A stretch of DNA of 37,224 bases, taken from contig JAHLWH010000268.1 of NCBI GenBank assembly GCA_019058015.1, positions 1-37,224 on the forward strand, in the 5' to 3' direction. Origin of the DNA: Promethearchaeota archaeon (lineage in GTDB: Archaea > Asgardarchaeota > Lokiarchaeia > Sigyniarchaeales > SOKP01). Positions 24,622-32,878 of this stretch are shown here, one piece after another; the stretch's first letter is position 1, and each line of letters starts with the position of its first letter. The notes below the pieces were generated by a model that worked only from the letters and a program-made list of their open reading frames with translations, did no database searches and was not told the DNA's origin. The translations under genes and the position numbers were made by a program.

Positions 24622-25659
24622 TTATAAGATAAGGACAATTGCCCATATTCCAAATCCTATTAAGATCGGATTAAGAATATTATCACTTATATGTTTTGAA
24701 AAAATATCGATTATTAAAAATAAAAATGCTGCCACTGTAGCCATAATAAGAATCGTTCCTAAATTCACAGGCATAAAAGAGTGGTAAATAATAGCTATTA
24801 AAACCACAATCAAAAAAGTTGAGGTAAATCCTGCAATAAATCCTTCAATAGTTTTTTTAGATTGCTCGAAAATTTTATGTTTGCCGTATTTTTTTCCAAT
24901 TAATGAAGCAGTAGCATCTGATACAGTAGTTATTAGTGCAACACTTGCAAAAATTGGAAAGGGTGCAAATATAAATGGCACAAAGCAGAGAACTAACGGT
25001 GTTGATGATACATGGGTTTCCAATTCATCAGCTATCATAGATTTCCTATACCAACGTACTGCCCAATTAGGCAATAAATAAGTTTTATTTAACTTTAAAA
25101 TGTCAGCGATGGCAACCATCAAAACAAAACCAAATCCAATTGTAATAATAATCCAATAACAATATGAATAAACATCAATATTCCATTGAGTTAATACCCC
25201 AAATATATCAAGAATGTTCCCAATAGTCCAAATTATAAATATGACTCCAATAGGAATTACATGAATTATTTTTCTTTCAATGTCTTTTCGAAAATCATAA
25301 TTCCAATTTTGGGTAAAAAATTTTTTAAAATTCTCATAATCTCTTTCAATTTTTAAAGATGGATTTTTCTTGCATACCAAAAATTCATGAGTAATAACTA
25401 AAGTCCATACAATTTCTTCTATTAAAATGAGTATTGAAGAGGTTAGCCATAGAAAGTTCAGTATATTTGGATCTAGAGTCGGGTTGTGAGATTGGTACAT
25501 AAAAGGAAAAAGAAGCCCAGCTGCGAAAAATAATATTGCAACAATTAATTCATTTGTAAAAATTTTCTTTTGTCTTTTCTGTTTGTGATTTTTAAGAGTG
25601 AATATCATGAATATGATGCCGTGACCAAGGAATATCAAAGTAATTGGCAGAAAAAACAT
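24622..25659 (-). CDS. Integral membrane CTP-dependent lipid kinase-like protein (dolichol/phytol/DAG kinase family)
   Basis: This 345-residue protein has about nine membrane segments. The C-terminal 220 residues match the family of CTP-dependent kinases that includes dolichol kinase, phytol kinase VTE5 and yeast Dgk1. Evidence is ERKIIHVIPIGVIFI (RKxxH), then SDATASLIGKKYGKHKI followed by KKTIEGFIAGFTSTF, the nucleotide-site signature. Such enzymes phosphorylate a long-chain isoprenoid alcohol or diacylglycerol. In an archaeon a polyprenol or archaeal-lipid recycling role is likely. A paralogue lies at 27655-28764, on the far side of the AOR gene. Confidence 0.75.
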   Translation of the reverse strand: MFFLPITLIFLGHGIIFMIFTLKNHKQKRQKKIFTNELIVAILFFAAGLLFPFMYQSHNPTLDPNILNFLWLTSSILILIEEIVWTLVITHEFLVCKKNPSLKIERDYENFKKFFTQNWNYDFRKDIERKIIHVIPIGVIFIIWTIGNILDIFGVLTQWNIDVYSYCYWIIITIGFGFVLMVAIADILKLNKTYLLPNWAVRWYRKSMIADELETHVSSTPLVLCFVPFIFAPFPIFASVALITTVSDATASLIGKKYGKHKIFEQSKKTIEGFIAGFTSTFLIVVLIAIIYHSFMPVNLGTILIMATVAAFLFLIIDIFSKHISDNILNPILIGFGIWAIVLIL

Positions 25660-25723
25660 AATTTTATATTGTTTTCCTATCTTAAAAAGATAATTTGTAA
25701 AATTCTTTTATGAAAAAAAAATT

Positions 25724-27539
25724 CTAAGAGTGTGGTCTCCCTTCTTGATCCCATCCTCTTGACTCATAATATTTTGGTAGCAATTCATCAAGTGGAGGAA
25801 TATTTTTTTTAGTACCTCCCTTAAGAATTGGTGTGAAGAATCTCGATCCGAACGTATCATCAGCTTTAGTTATCCCGCAATCCATATTATAAGAACGTTT
25901 TATATTAAAAATTCGCTCTCCAGTCTTCATCCATGTATCAACTGAATATGATCGCCCTGTAATTGCATTTAATGCTTTAATCCACGGTGTAATTTCATGT
26001 GAATACCAAAATCCAAAAATGCAACCACCACAGGCAGAATAAGCTTCGCTAGCATCTTGAATTTTAATAACAGCATCTACAGCCTCCTCCTTACTAAAGC
26101 GGTCCACCAATTTTGTAAGTCCCAATTCTTTTTTTAAAGTCATACCAGATGATAATTGCATTGGCTCATAACAATGATACGCACCCCGAGAAGTAGTTGC
26201 ATAGTCTAAGGCGGTTAAATTGCTTGAACGCGGTTCATGTGCCGGAATTTCTAATCCTTTTCCGACTGTCGATAAATCTTGTGGGAGATTTCTAATTGCA
26301 CAAAAATTCTTGACTCCCTCCGCAAGGTCATTTCCAATTCCCTCTCGATAAGTTATCATCTTGATGAGTTTTTCTATCGGTTCAATTGCTCCCCAAATTT
26401 GATAATTTTCACTTTTTTCTGGATCTTGTTTAAATCCTAGCTCACTGAGATCCATATTTAAGAGCTTGCGTTCGGCAGCTTCAAGAAAACAGGCTATATT
26501 CCCACCGAGAGAAATAAGATCTATCCCTAAATCATTTACTAACAGGTTCCATTTAATAAGAGCGTCTAAATCATCTACAAAAAGGTTAGAGCCCATCATA
26601 GCGAGCATTTCATATTCAGGCCATGCAACCCACTTTCCTTCATACTCAATATTCGCTCTACATGCGATAGGACAATTAAAACAGGCGTGATGCTTTATTT
26701 CTCCACGAGTTTGCAGGGCATAAAACCCAATCTTTTTTGTCCCAGGCCAACGACTCATCGTATAATTTTTTATTGGGATGTCCCCGATACTAATAAAGTT
26801 ATCCATGTGGGCAAGCGTACCTGTTTCTCTCATTACATTAGCTAATGGTGATTCTTTCACCATTTCTCGTATTTTTTTTACGGCTACCTTAAGTGCATCG
26901 TTGTTATGAACTGAAGGTTTTCCTGTACCTCGAACGGCAATAGATTTTAGTTTTTTACTGCCCATTACTGCTCCCAAACCACATCTTCCTGCAGCATGGT
27001 CACTCTCGTTTATAATTGCGGCATATTTAACAAGATTTTCACCAGCAGGACCTATTGAAGCTGTTTTAATCTTATCATCTCCAATAATGTTTTTTAATTC
27101 AGTTTCAGTATAATGAATGCCTTTTCCCCATAAGTCAGAGGCATCTCGAATTTCAGCCGTTCCATCCTTAATCCATAAATAAACTGGTTTTTTACTTTTT
27201 CCTTTCACAATAACATGATCAAAGCCTGCACATTTAAGTTCTTTGCCAAAAAATCCACCAGCAGACGCTTCTCCTACAATTTTAGTCAACGGAGATTTAG
27301 CCATGACAAAATGACGTCCACAAAATGGAACTAATGTGCCACAAAATGGTCCAACTGAAAATATGAGAAGATTTTTGCTATCATAAGGGTCCTTATTTGC
27401 AGGTACTTCCCGCGTGAAGATAGCTGCAGCAACTCCTGCACCACCGAGATATTTTTCTTCAAGTTCGGTTGGAACTTCTTCTGAGGTAATGTTTCTCGTT
27501 TCCAAATCAATTCGAAGGATTTTTTCCGTTATTTATCAC
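25724..27539 (-). CDS. aor: Tungsten-type aldehyde:ferredoxin oxidoreductase, probable 5' indel
   Basis: This enzyme oxidises aldehydes to acids with ferredoxin through a tungstopterin and a [4Fe-4S] cluster. The N-terminal domain has LGGAGVAAAIFTREV and KSPLTKIVGEASAGG. The cluster motif is HHACFNCPIACRA (CxxCxxxC), with the fourth Cys in ACGGCIF. As written the first usable start is TTG 27505, missing the conserved first strand. Upstream the same frame continues EKILRIDLETRNIT to a TAA without ATG, GTG or TTG. If one A is removed from the A6 run (27520-27525), GTG 27539 gives INNGKILRIDLETRNIT, the normal N-terminus, and 604 residues, the family length. An AUA start behind GGTGAT is the alternative. 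Confidence 0.92.
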
Positions 27540-27654
27540 CTTTTTATGAATCTTTTTTTATTAGATTGAATTTTTGCATGTTTATCTTTTTGCTTTATTT
27601 ATTTATAAATTTTCTATTAATTATTAAACATTATAGTCAGGAACTTGAATTATT

Positions 27655-28764
27655 TTAATAAAGAAATTGATAATAAATCAAACCAGAAAATCTTAGAAAT
27701 AAAAATAATAGAGTTGAACAAATGGGAATTAAAAGATTGTCAGAAGCATTCAGTGGTTTTTTTATAACAATATCAATTATTAAAAATAAAATGGAAAATA
27801 AAAATGCCCAAATGAAGCCAAGAAAAAAGGAACTCAAGAAAAAACTAACTACTGTTGAACTAATAGTGCCTTCCCAACATTTATTCTTATTCCATTTAAT
27901 TGGGTAATGTTTTGTTCTCATTCCAACTTGACTTGCAACTAAATCTCCAATTGAACTCATAGAAATAATTGCAAAAAAGGATAAGGGGGGCAAAAATGTT
28001 GCCGCGAATAAATGTCCAATAAAAAAATATAAAAAAGTTCCATAGGATTCCTTCTCTTCTTCTTTTAATAAACGCACGGAAATAAAATTAAGTGGAAATG
28101 AGAAATTTTTAGACTTTCTGGTAAACTCCATAAATAGAGTTATTATAGCAAAACAATATAGAACAACAATTAAGAAAAAATAAAACCAACCCAATGTATA
28201 CAAATAGAAATGAATATTATTTACATCAGAATACATAGATGAGAAGAGAAATAATAGATCAGATTCCATGGGAAACATTCCATACAAATTTCCGGTATGT
28301 GAGTAGACTACTGAGCAGCCAATACTCCAAATTATAAAAAACGAGATAAAAATAATTATGTGTGGTAATTTCCGAATTATATCTCTATTCACAGGTTTCC
28401 ATTCCCTAATATTTAATTTTCTTCTTTTTTTTCCAATTACATTTTCTTTTTTAATATTCCTTCTAGATTTTTCTTTTAAAATGTAATAAATTTTAACGAT
28501 AATTGAGAATACAATAACCACGCTTAATATGATTGAAAGTGGTGTAAAAAATAGAGAAGGCAGAAAAAATCGCTCCCAAAATGCACCATTATACATTAAA
28601 ATCATTAAAATTGAATAATGAAAAAAGATAATAAACAAAATTAAGAAACCTAAAATATTATCCAACAGATATTTTTTATTTGAATGATGTAAATATCCAA
28701 AAAGAATAAAGATATAGCACATAACCGTAAAGATATAAATTAAAAAAAAGTCTGTATCAAGCAT
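27655..28764 (-). CDS. Integral membrane CTP-dependent lipid kinase-like protein, second paralogue
   Basis: These 369 residues have about nine or ten membrane segments and the same architecture as the gene at 24622-25659. The C-terminal domain carries RKLPHIIIFISFFIIWSIG (RKxxH) and SIGDLVASQVGMRTKHYPIK, followed by NKCWEGTISSTVVSF, where KT-EG of the paralogue is KCWEG. The Asp of the nucleotide signature is retained. A cytoplasmic basic loop (ILKEKSRRNIKKEN) separates the N-terminal membrane part, which is not shared with dolichol kinases. Activity is uncertain because of the changed Thr. The same strand and the AOR gene in between suggest an old tandem duplication or a functional group. 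Confidence 0.65.
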   Translation of the reverse strand: MLDTDFFLIYIFTVMCYIFILFGYLHHSNKKYLLDNILGFLILFIIFFHYSILMILMYNGAFWERFFLPSLFFTPLSIILSVVIVFSIIVKIYYILKEKSRRNIKKENVIGKKRRKLNIREWKPVNRDIIRKLPHIIIFISFFIIWSIGCSVVYSHTGNLYGMFPMESDLLFLFSSMYSDVNNIHFYLYTLGWFYFFLIVVLYCFAIITLFMEFTRKSKNFSFPLNFISVRLLKEEEKESYGTFLYFFIGHLFAATFLPPLSFFAIISMSSIGDLVASQVGMRTKHYPIKWNKNKCWEGTISSTVVSFFLSSFFLGFIWAFLFSILFLIIDIVIKKPLNASDNLLIPICSTLLFLFLRFSGLIYYQFLY

Positions 28765-28831
28765 TTTTTAAAAATTGGATATTTCTTACTTTTAACTAAA
28801 TCTATAGTATATACTCTAATGATAAAAGAAC

Positions 28832-29881
28832 TTAAGGAATTACAATAATTTTTAAACCTGTCTTTTCTTTCATAATTTTCATTCCTTCTGAGAGGAAATT
28901 ATCCAGAGGAATTTTGTGAGAAATGAGTTTGTCAGTATCAATTGTATTATTTTTAATTAAACTTATCGCATCTAAGTAATCAACACCGCTAGAAATATAT
29001 GAACCAAGAATTGATCTCTGCCAGCGAACGATATCATTAGGTTTAATTGTCCCCACCGCTCGTGAATCTTGTCCAAATAAAATTAACCTTCCTCTACTAG
29101 CCCATATCTTTTGAGCGATTTCAAAAGTCGAAGATTTACCTACGGCATCAATTACCACATCAGCTCCGTGGTTATTTGTTAAATCTTTTATTTCTTTCTC
29201 AACATCATCGGTCTCTGGATTAATCACATAGTTTGCACCTAATTCAAGAGCTTTTTTTCTTCTAAATTCCATTGGCTCAACAACAAATAATTGATTTATT
29301 GGATGTTTTCGTATTATAGACTCAATAATCAAGCCCATAGGGCCTGCTCCAAGAATTACAAGATTATCACATTCTTTCACACCCGCTATATTATGACAAT
29401 GAACTGCACAAGAAAGCGGTTCGATTAGTGCTGCTTTTGTAAAATCTATATCTATTGGAAGTTGATAGAGTGCTCTACGTGGGATAACACAATATTTTGT
29501 AAATCCTCCATTTTGAAAAATCCCAAACGTTTGATCAGTTGCGAGAAATTCACATTGATTATCATACCCTCGCCTACAAGCCGGGCAAATCCCGCATTTT
29601 AAATTTGGATCAATAACAACTTTATCACCTTTTCTTAAATCTTTAACATCTTCACCTATATTCTCTACAATCCCACAAAATTCATGGCCTAAAATAACAT
29701 TATCATTAGCCGGATGGGCTCCTTCCATGATTTTTAAATCAGTTCCACAAATCCCGCAAGCTTTGATTTCAATTAAAACATCATTATTTTGTTTTATTTC
29801 TGGAATATCCACTTGCTCTAAGGTAATTTCTCCCCCATTTTCACCTTTTTTATGAAAAACAGCTGCTAACATTTTACCCAT
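28832..29881 (-). CDS. Zinc-dependent medium-chain alcohol dehydrogenase
   Basis: This 349-residue MDR enzyme oxidises a secondary alcohol, polyol or threonine with NAD(P). Catalytic zinc ligands are in CGICGTDLK and LGHEFCG. The structural zinc site has four Cys in DPNLKCGICPACRRGYDNQC. The Rossmann motif is LGAGPMGLI, followed by VEPMEFRRKKALELGANYVI. The acidic Glu after the second strand suggests NAD preference. It resembles sorbitol or threonine dehydrogenases. It is transcribed divergently from the second dehydrogenase (105 bp apart), so the two may share control in a sugar or cyclitol pathway. Confidence 0.92.
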   Translation of the reverse strand: MGKMLAAVFHKKGENGGEITLEQVDIPEIKQNNDVLIEIKACGICGTDLKIMEGAHPANDNVILGHEFCGIVENIGEDVKDLRKGDKVVIDPNLKCGICPACRRGYDNQCEFLATDQTFGIFQNGGFTKYCVIPRRALYQLPIDIDFTKAALIEPLSCAVHCHNIAGVKECDNLVILGAGPMGLIIESIIRKHPINQLFVVEPMEFRRKKALELGANYVINPETDDVEKEIKDLTNNHGADVVIDAVGKSSTFEIAQKIWASRGRLILFGQDSRAVGTIKPNDIVRWQRSILGSYISSGVDYLDAISLIKNNTIDTDKLISHKIPLDNFLSEGMKIMKEKTGLKIIVIP

Positions 29882-29985
29882 ATATACCCACTCTATTTTT
29901 TTTAAAATAAATTATTCTTCGATTTACTAATTCTTAAATTATTGATCAAAAATAGTTATTACATAAAGAAATATATTTTTAAATT

Positions 29986-31179
29986 ATGGTTAAAATGAAA
30001 ACAGTTTCATTATTTGCAAAATGGGATCCCAAGGAAGAATTCAAATTGGGATCGAAAGATATTGATGGAAAATTAACCTATTTAGGTTCTCAAGTCTGGC
30101 GGAATCCTGAAGTGAAAGTTATCAATAAAGAAAAACCGAAAATTAAACCAAATGAAGTCCTTATAAAAGTAAAAAGGTGTGGAATTTGTGGTTCTGATGT
30201 TCATATGGCTCAAAAAGATGAAGATGGATATATTTATTATCCCGGATTAACAGCTTTTCCATGTACGTTGGGTCATGAATTTTCAGGAGAAATAGTTGAG
30301 ATTGGAGAGCAAGCAATATCTAAAAGAACAATAAAAAAATTTACAGCTGGAGAGCCAGTTACTGTTGAAGAGATGGTATGGTGTGGTGAGTGTAAACCGT
30401 GTTGTGATGGTTATCCAAATCACTGTGAAAGGTTGCAGGAAATTGGGTTTTCTATTGATGGAGCATATGCAGAATATATTGCTGTACCTGCTAAGTTATG
30501 TTGGAGTTTGAAAATATTAGAAGGTAAATATGGTGATATTTATAAATTAGGGAGTTTAACTGAGCCTACATCTGTTGCTTATAATGCCGTAATTGAAAGG
30601 GGAGGTGGAATTCGTCCAGGTGAAAATGTTATTATATTAGGAGCGGGACCAATTGGAATTGCTGCTGCAAAAATTTTAAAGACATCTGGAGCAGCGGTTT
30701 GTATTGTTTCAGAACCTGAAGAAAGTAGAGCAAAGTTAGCAAAAAGGATGGGTGCAGACTATATCATTAATCCAATAGAGGAAAATTTTGTTGAGCGCGT
30801 AAAAGAATTAACAGACGGAGAGGGAGCAAAATTATATCTCGAAGCTACAGGTCTTCCACATATTGTCACAGATGATATTCAAAACGCTATTTGGGAATGT
30901 AAAGGAGTTAATAGCACGGTTGTGATTGTTGCACGAGCCGAACAAAGAATGCCAGTTTGTGGAGAGTATTTTCAAGTCAAGAGAGCAAGAATTATAGGAA
31001 GTCAAGGACACAGCGGGCATAGTACGTTTCCAAATGTAATAAATTTGATGGCTTCTGGACTATGCGATATGTCTCCAATGATAACCAAAGAAATCTCTCT
31101 TAATCAAGTACCAGAAAATTTGAAATTATTGCAAACTGATAAAGAGAATTGTAAAATATCAGTAAATATAGACAATTGA
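29986..31179 (+). CDS. MDR zinc alcohol dehydrogenase, scyllo-inosose 3-dehydrogenase-like
   Basis: This 397-residue enzyme is longer than typical MDR proteins because of an N-terminal extension (SLFAKWDPKEEFKLGSKDI). It has catalytic zinc motifs CGICGSDVHMAQ and LGHEFSG, the structural zinc site CGECKPCCDGYPNHC, GAGPIGIAAAKI for the cofactor, and TEPTSVAYNA. The long N-terminus with its LGSQVWRNPEV block and the total length are those I associate with Thermotoga IolM, the scyllo-inosose 3-dehydrogenase of the inositol pathway. A creatininase-family hydrolase gene nearby fits its partner IolN. Starts are possible at 29986 and 29995. The exact substrate is inference. Confidence 0.85.
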   Translation: MVKMKTVSLFAKWDPKEEFKLGSKDIDGKLTYLGSQVWRNPEVKVINKEKPKIKPNEVLIKVKRCGICGSDVHMAQKDEDGYIYYPGLTAFPCTLGHEFSGEIVEIGEQAISKRTIKKFTAGEPVTVEEMVWCGECKPCCDGYPNHCERLQEIGFSIDGAYAEYIAVPAKLCWSLKILEGKYGDIYKLGSLTEPTSVAYNAVIERGGGIRPGENVIILGAGPIGIAAAKILKTSGAAVCIVSEPEESRAKLAKRMGADYIINPIEENFVERVKELTDGEGAKLYLEATGLPHIVTDDIQNAIWECKGVNSTVVIVARAEQRMPVCGEYFQVKRARIIGSQGHSGHSTFPNVINLMASGLCDMSPMITKEISLNQVPENLKLLQTDKENCKISVNIDN

Positions 31180-31183
31180 TTTA

Positions 31184-31519
31184 TTATATATTTCTTATTT
31201 TATCAATTAATTCCTTACTTTTACTCTTAAAAACACGTATATAAGTATCTTTTTCTTGTTCCACATCAAATTTAGAAGTAATACCTCTTTTTTTTATTTC
31301 TTCAAGAAGATCCCATAGTGAGGCACTCGAAATATTTGCTGCTCGCTCTAATGTATCTCCTTTTTGATATAAATTAATAGCAACTTCTATTTTTTGCTGC
31401 TCAATCCCAGTATTAATTATTTTTCTAACAATTGTCGCTCTATCTACACCGAGTAAATCAGCTATACGATCAAGTTCATCAATTATCTCCTTCTTCATTC
31501 TTACTGAAAGATTGATCAT
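31184..31519 (-). CDS. Ribbon-helix-helix transcriptional regulator with UPF0175-like tail
   Basis: The first 45 residues of this 111-residue protein are a CopG/MetJ-type ribbon-helix-helix (MINLSVRMKKEIIDELDRIA then LLGVDRATIVRKIINTGI). The next 40 residues (INLYQKGDTLERAANISSAS, LWDLLEEIKKRGI) match the small HTH of UPF0175 proteins. The tail is charged. It lies downstream of the creatininase-family gene on the same strand and 4 bp from the end of the convergent dehydrogenase. Control of the neighbouring polyol genes, or a role as an antitoxin, is possible. No toxin gene is adjacent, so a local regulator is preferred. Confidence 0.8.
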   Translation of the reverse strand: MINLSVRMKKEIIDELDRIADLLGVDRATIVRKIINTGIEQQKIEVAINLYQKGDTLERAANISSASLWDLLEEIKKRGITSKFDVEQEKDTYIRVFKSKSKELIDKIRNI

Positions 31520-31632
31520 TATTTATTTTAACATTTTTTTTATTTTCCTAATAAAATAATTTCATTTTCTTTAATTAATTTGATTAAGAAAATTTTTAAT
31601 TGAATGGAAAAAAAAAGAATAATATAATTAAA

Positions 31633-32562
31633 TTAAGGTGGATATCGTAGTTCATAGATACTCTTTCCGCCTTTTAATGGTCCTTTTATGTATTCCATTA
31701 CTTCTTTAGGATCTCTTTGTGTTATACCTTCTATTGGAGGTAATTTTCCAGGAGGAAAAGTTTTCAATATATCATTTACTAATTTCTCAAGATAATCTAG
31801 GAGTGCCTCAATTCCTGGTTTTCCTTTCTCAAATGTTCCTTTACTGGACCAACCAACATTTCCCTCGGGATAAGCAGACACCTCTATCGGACCAAAACCA
31901 ACCTGACCATACCATTTTATCGGTTTCTGATAAATATTACCTGCTTTATCAACATGTCCTTCAGGCATCCATCCAACCGGTTTATTATCAGTTGCATTTT
32001 CTAATTTTATCATCTCAGGAAATAAAACCATGGAGAATGATGTTTCAGCCTCATCTGCATGAATAAAAGGTGTATCAAATGGTCCGCCGTGTTCTTTATC
32101 CATACAATGCTCTGGAATTGCGTGATACCAATTTACATTACAAATAACTGCCGGCAATTGATAATTTTTTGCCCATTCATGAATCGCAGAAGGAATAACG
32201 TATTCTTGACCATGACCATTAAGTAATATTTGTTTTCTAAAACCTAAGTTCCATAAGCCAGCTATTACAGCTCGAATCATTCCTTTAAAATGTACTTCTG
32301 GCACAATGATGCTACCGGGCATTCCTACATGATGATAAGGATGGCTTCCATACCATAGTGGTTCAGCTACCGTACATCCAGTTTTTTCCGCAATCAATTC
32401 GGCCATTCGCGTCACAAGAAATGTATCTTCACCAATACACGCAGCGCCTCCATGATTTTCCGTCGATCCAAGAGGTACGATTATAACATCGTTTTTCTTT
32501 AATCGTTCTTGAATCTCAGTAATACTCATTGTTTGTAAATAAATCCCTTGGGGTTTATCCAT
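31633..32562 (-). CDS. Creatininase-family amidohydrolase, IolN-like candidate
   Basis: This 309-residue metal-dependent hydrolase of the creatinine amidohydrolase fold carries the ligand motifs GSTENHGG, GEDTFLV, NGHGQEY and HADEAETS, which give the Glu, His, Asp, His and Glu ligands. The family includes creatininase, MftE-type enzymes and, as I recall, 3-dehydro-scyllo-inosose hydrolase (IolN). Together with the IolM-like dehydrogenase this suggests cyclitol ring opening. The start is decided by the ribosome site: AAGGAGG at 32567-32573 lies 4 nt before ATG 32562. A further in-frame ATG at 32598 would add 12 residues and place that site inside the gene. The substrate is inferred. Confidence 0.82.
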   Translation of the reverse strand: MDKPQGIYLQTMSITEIQERLKKNDVIIVPLGSTENHGGAACIGEDTFLVTRMAELIAEKTGCTVAEPLWYGSHPYHHVGMPGSIIVPEVHFKGMIRAVIAGLWNLGFRKQILLNGHGQEYVIPSAIHEWAKNYQLPAVICNVNWYHAIPEHCMDKEHGGPFDTPFIHADEAETSFSMVLFPEMIKLENATDNKPVGWMPEGHVDKAGNIYQKPIKWYGQVGFGPIEVSAYPEGNVGWSSKGTFEKGKPGIEALLDYLEKLVNDILKTFPPGKLPPIEGITQRDPKEVMEYIKGPLKGGKSIYELRYPP

Positions 32563-32566
32563 TATG

Positions 32567-32573
32567 CCTCCTT
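32567..32573 (-). promoter_or_regulatory. Strong Shine-Dalgarno deciding the creatininase-family start
   Basis: The minus strand reads AAGGAGG, a full match to the anti-Shine-Dalgarno core, 4 nt before ATG 32560-32562. It is among the strongest ribosome sites in the window. It argues against the upstream ATG at 32598, unless that is used on a leaderless transcript. Confidence 0.55.
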
Positions 32574-32878
32574 TCGGTGGCAAATCCCATTTACTCATAT
32601 TTTATCACATGAATATATTTAATTTAATTAATTTAGTTAATCAAGCATAAGTGATAAATTTATTTAGGAAGTGAAAATAAAGGTGGTTTATTTTCTTTTA
32701 TCTTTCCTTAAACAATCAAAATTGAGATAAGTGTTTTATTCAAATTAAGATTAAAGAAGAAAATATTTTTTATTCCCAAAAAAGTAAAAAATTATTAATA
32801 GAAGTAATCAATTATTAATCATTCTTAAAAGTTAATATAAGAATTTCAAGGGAGAAAATTAAAAATTATTGATGGTGT

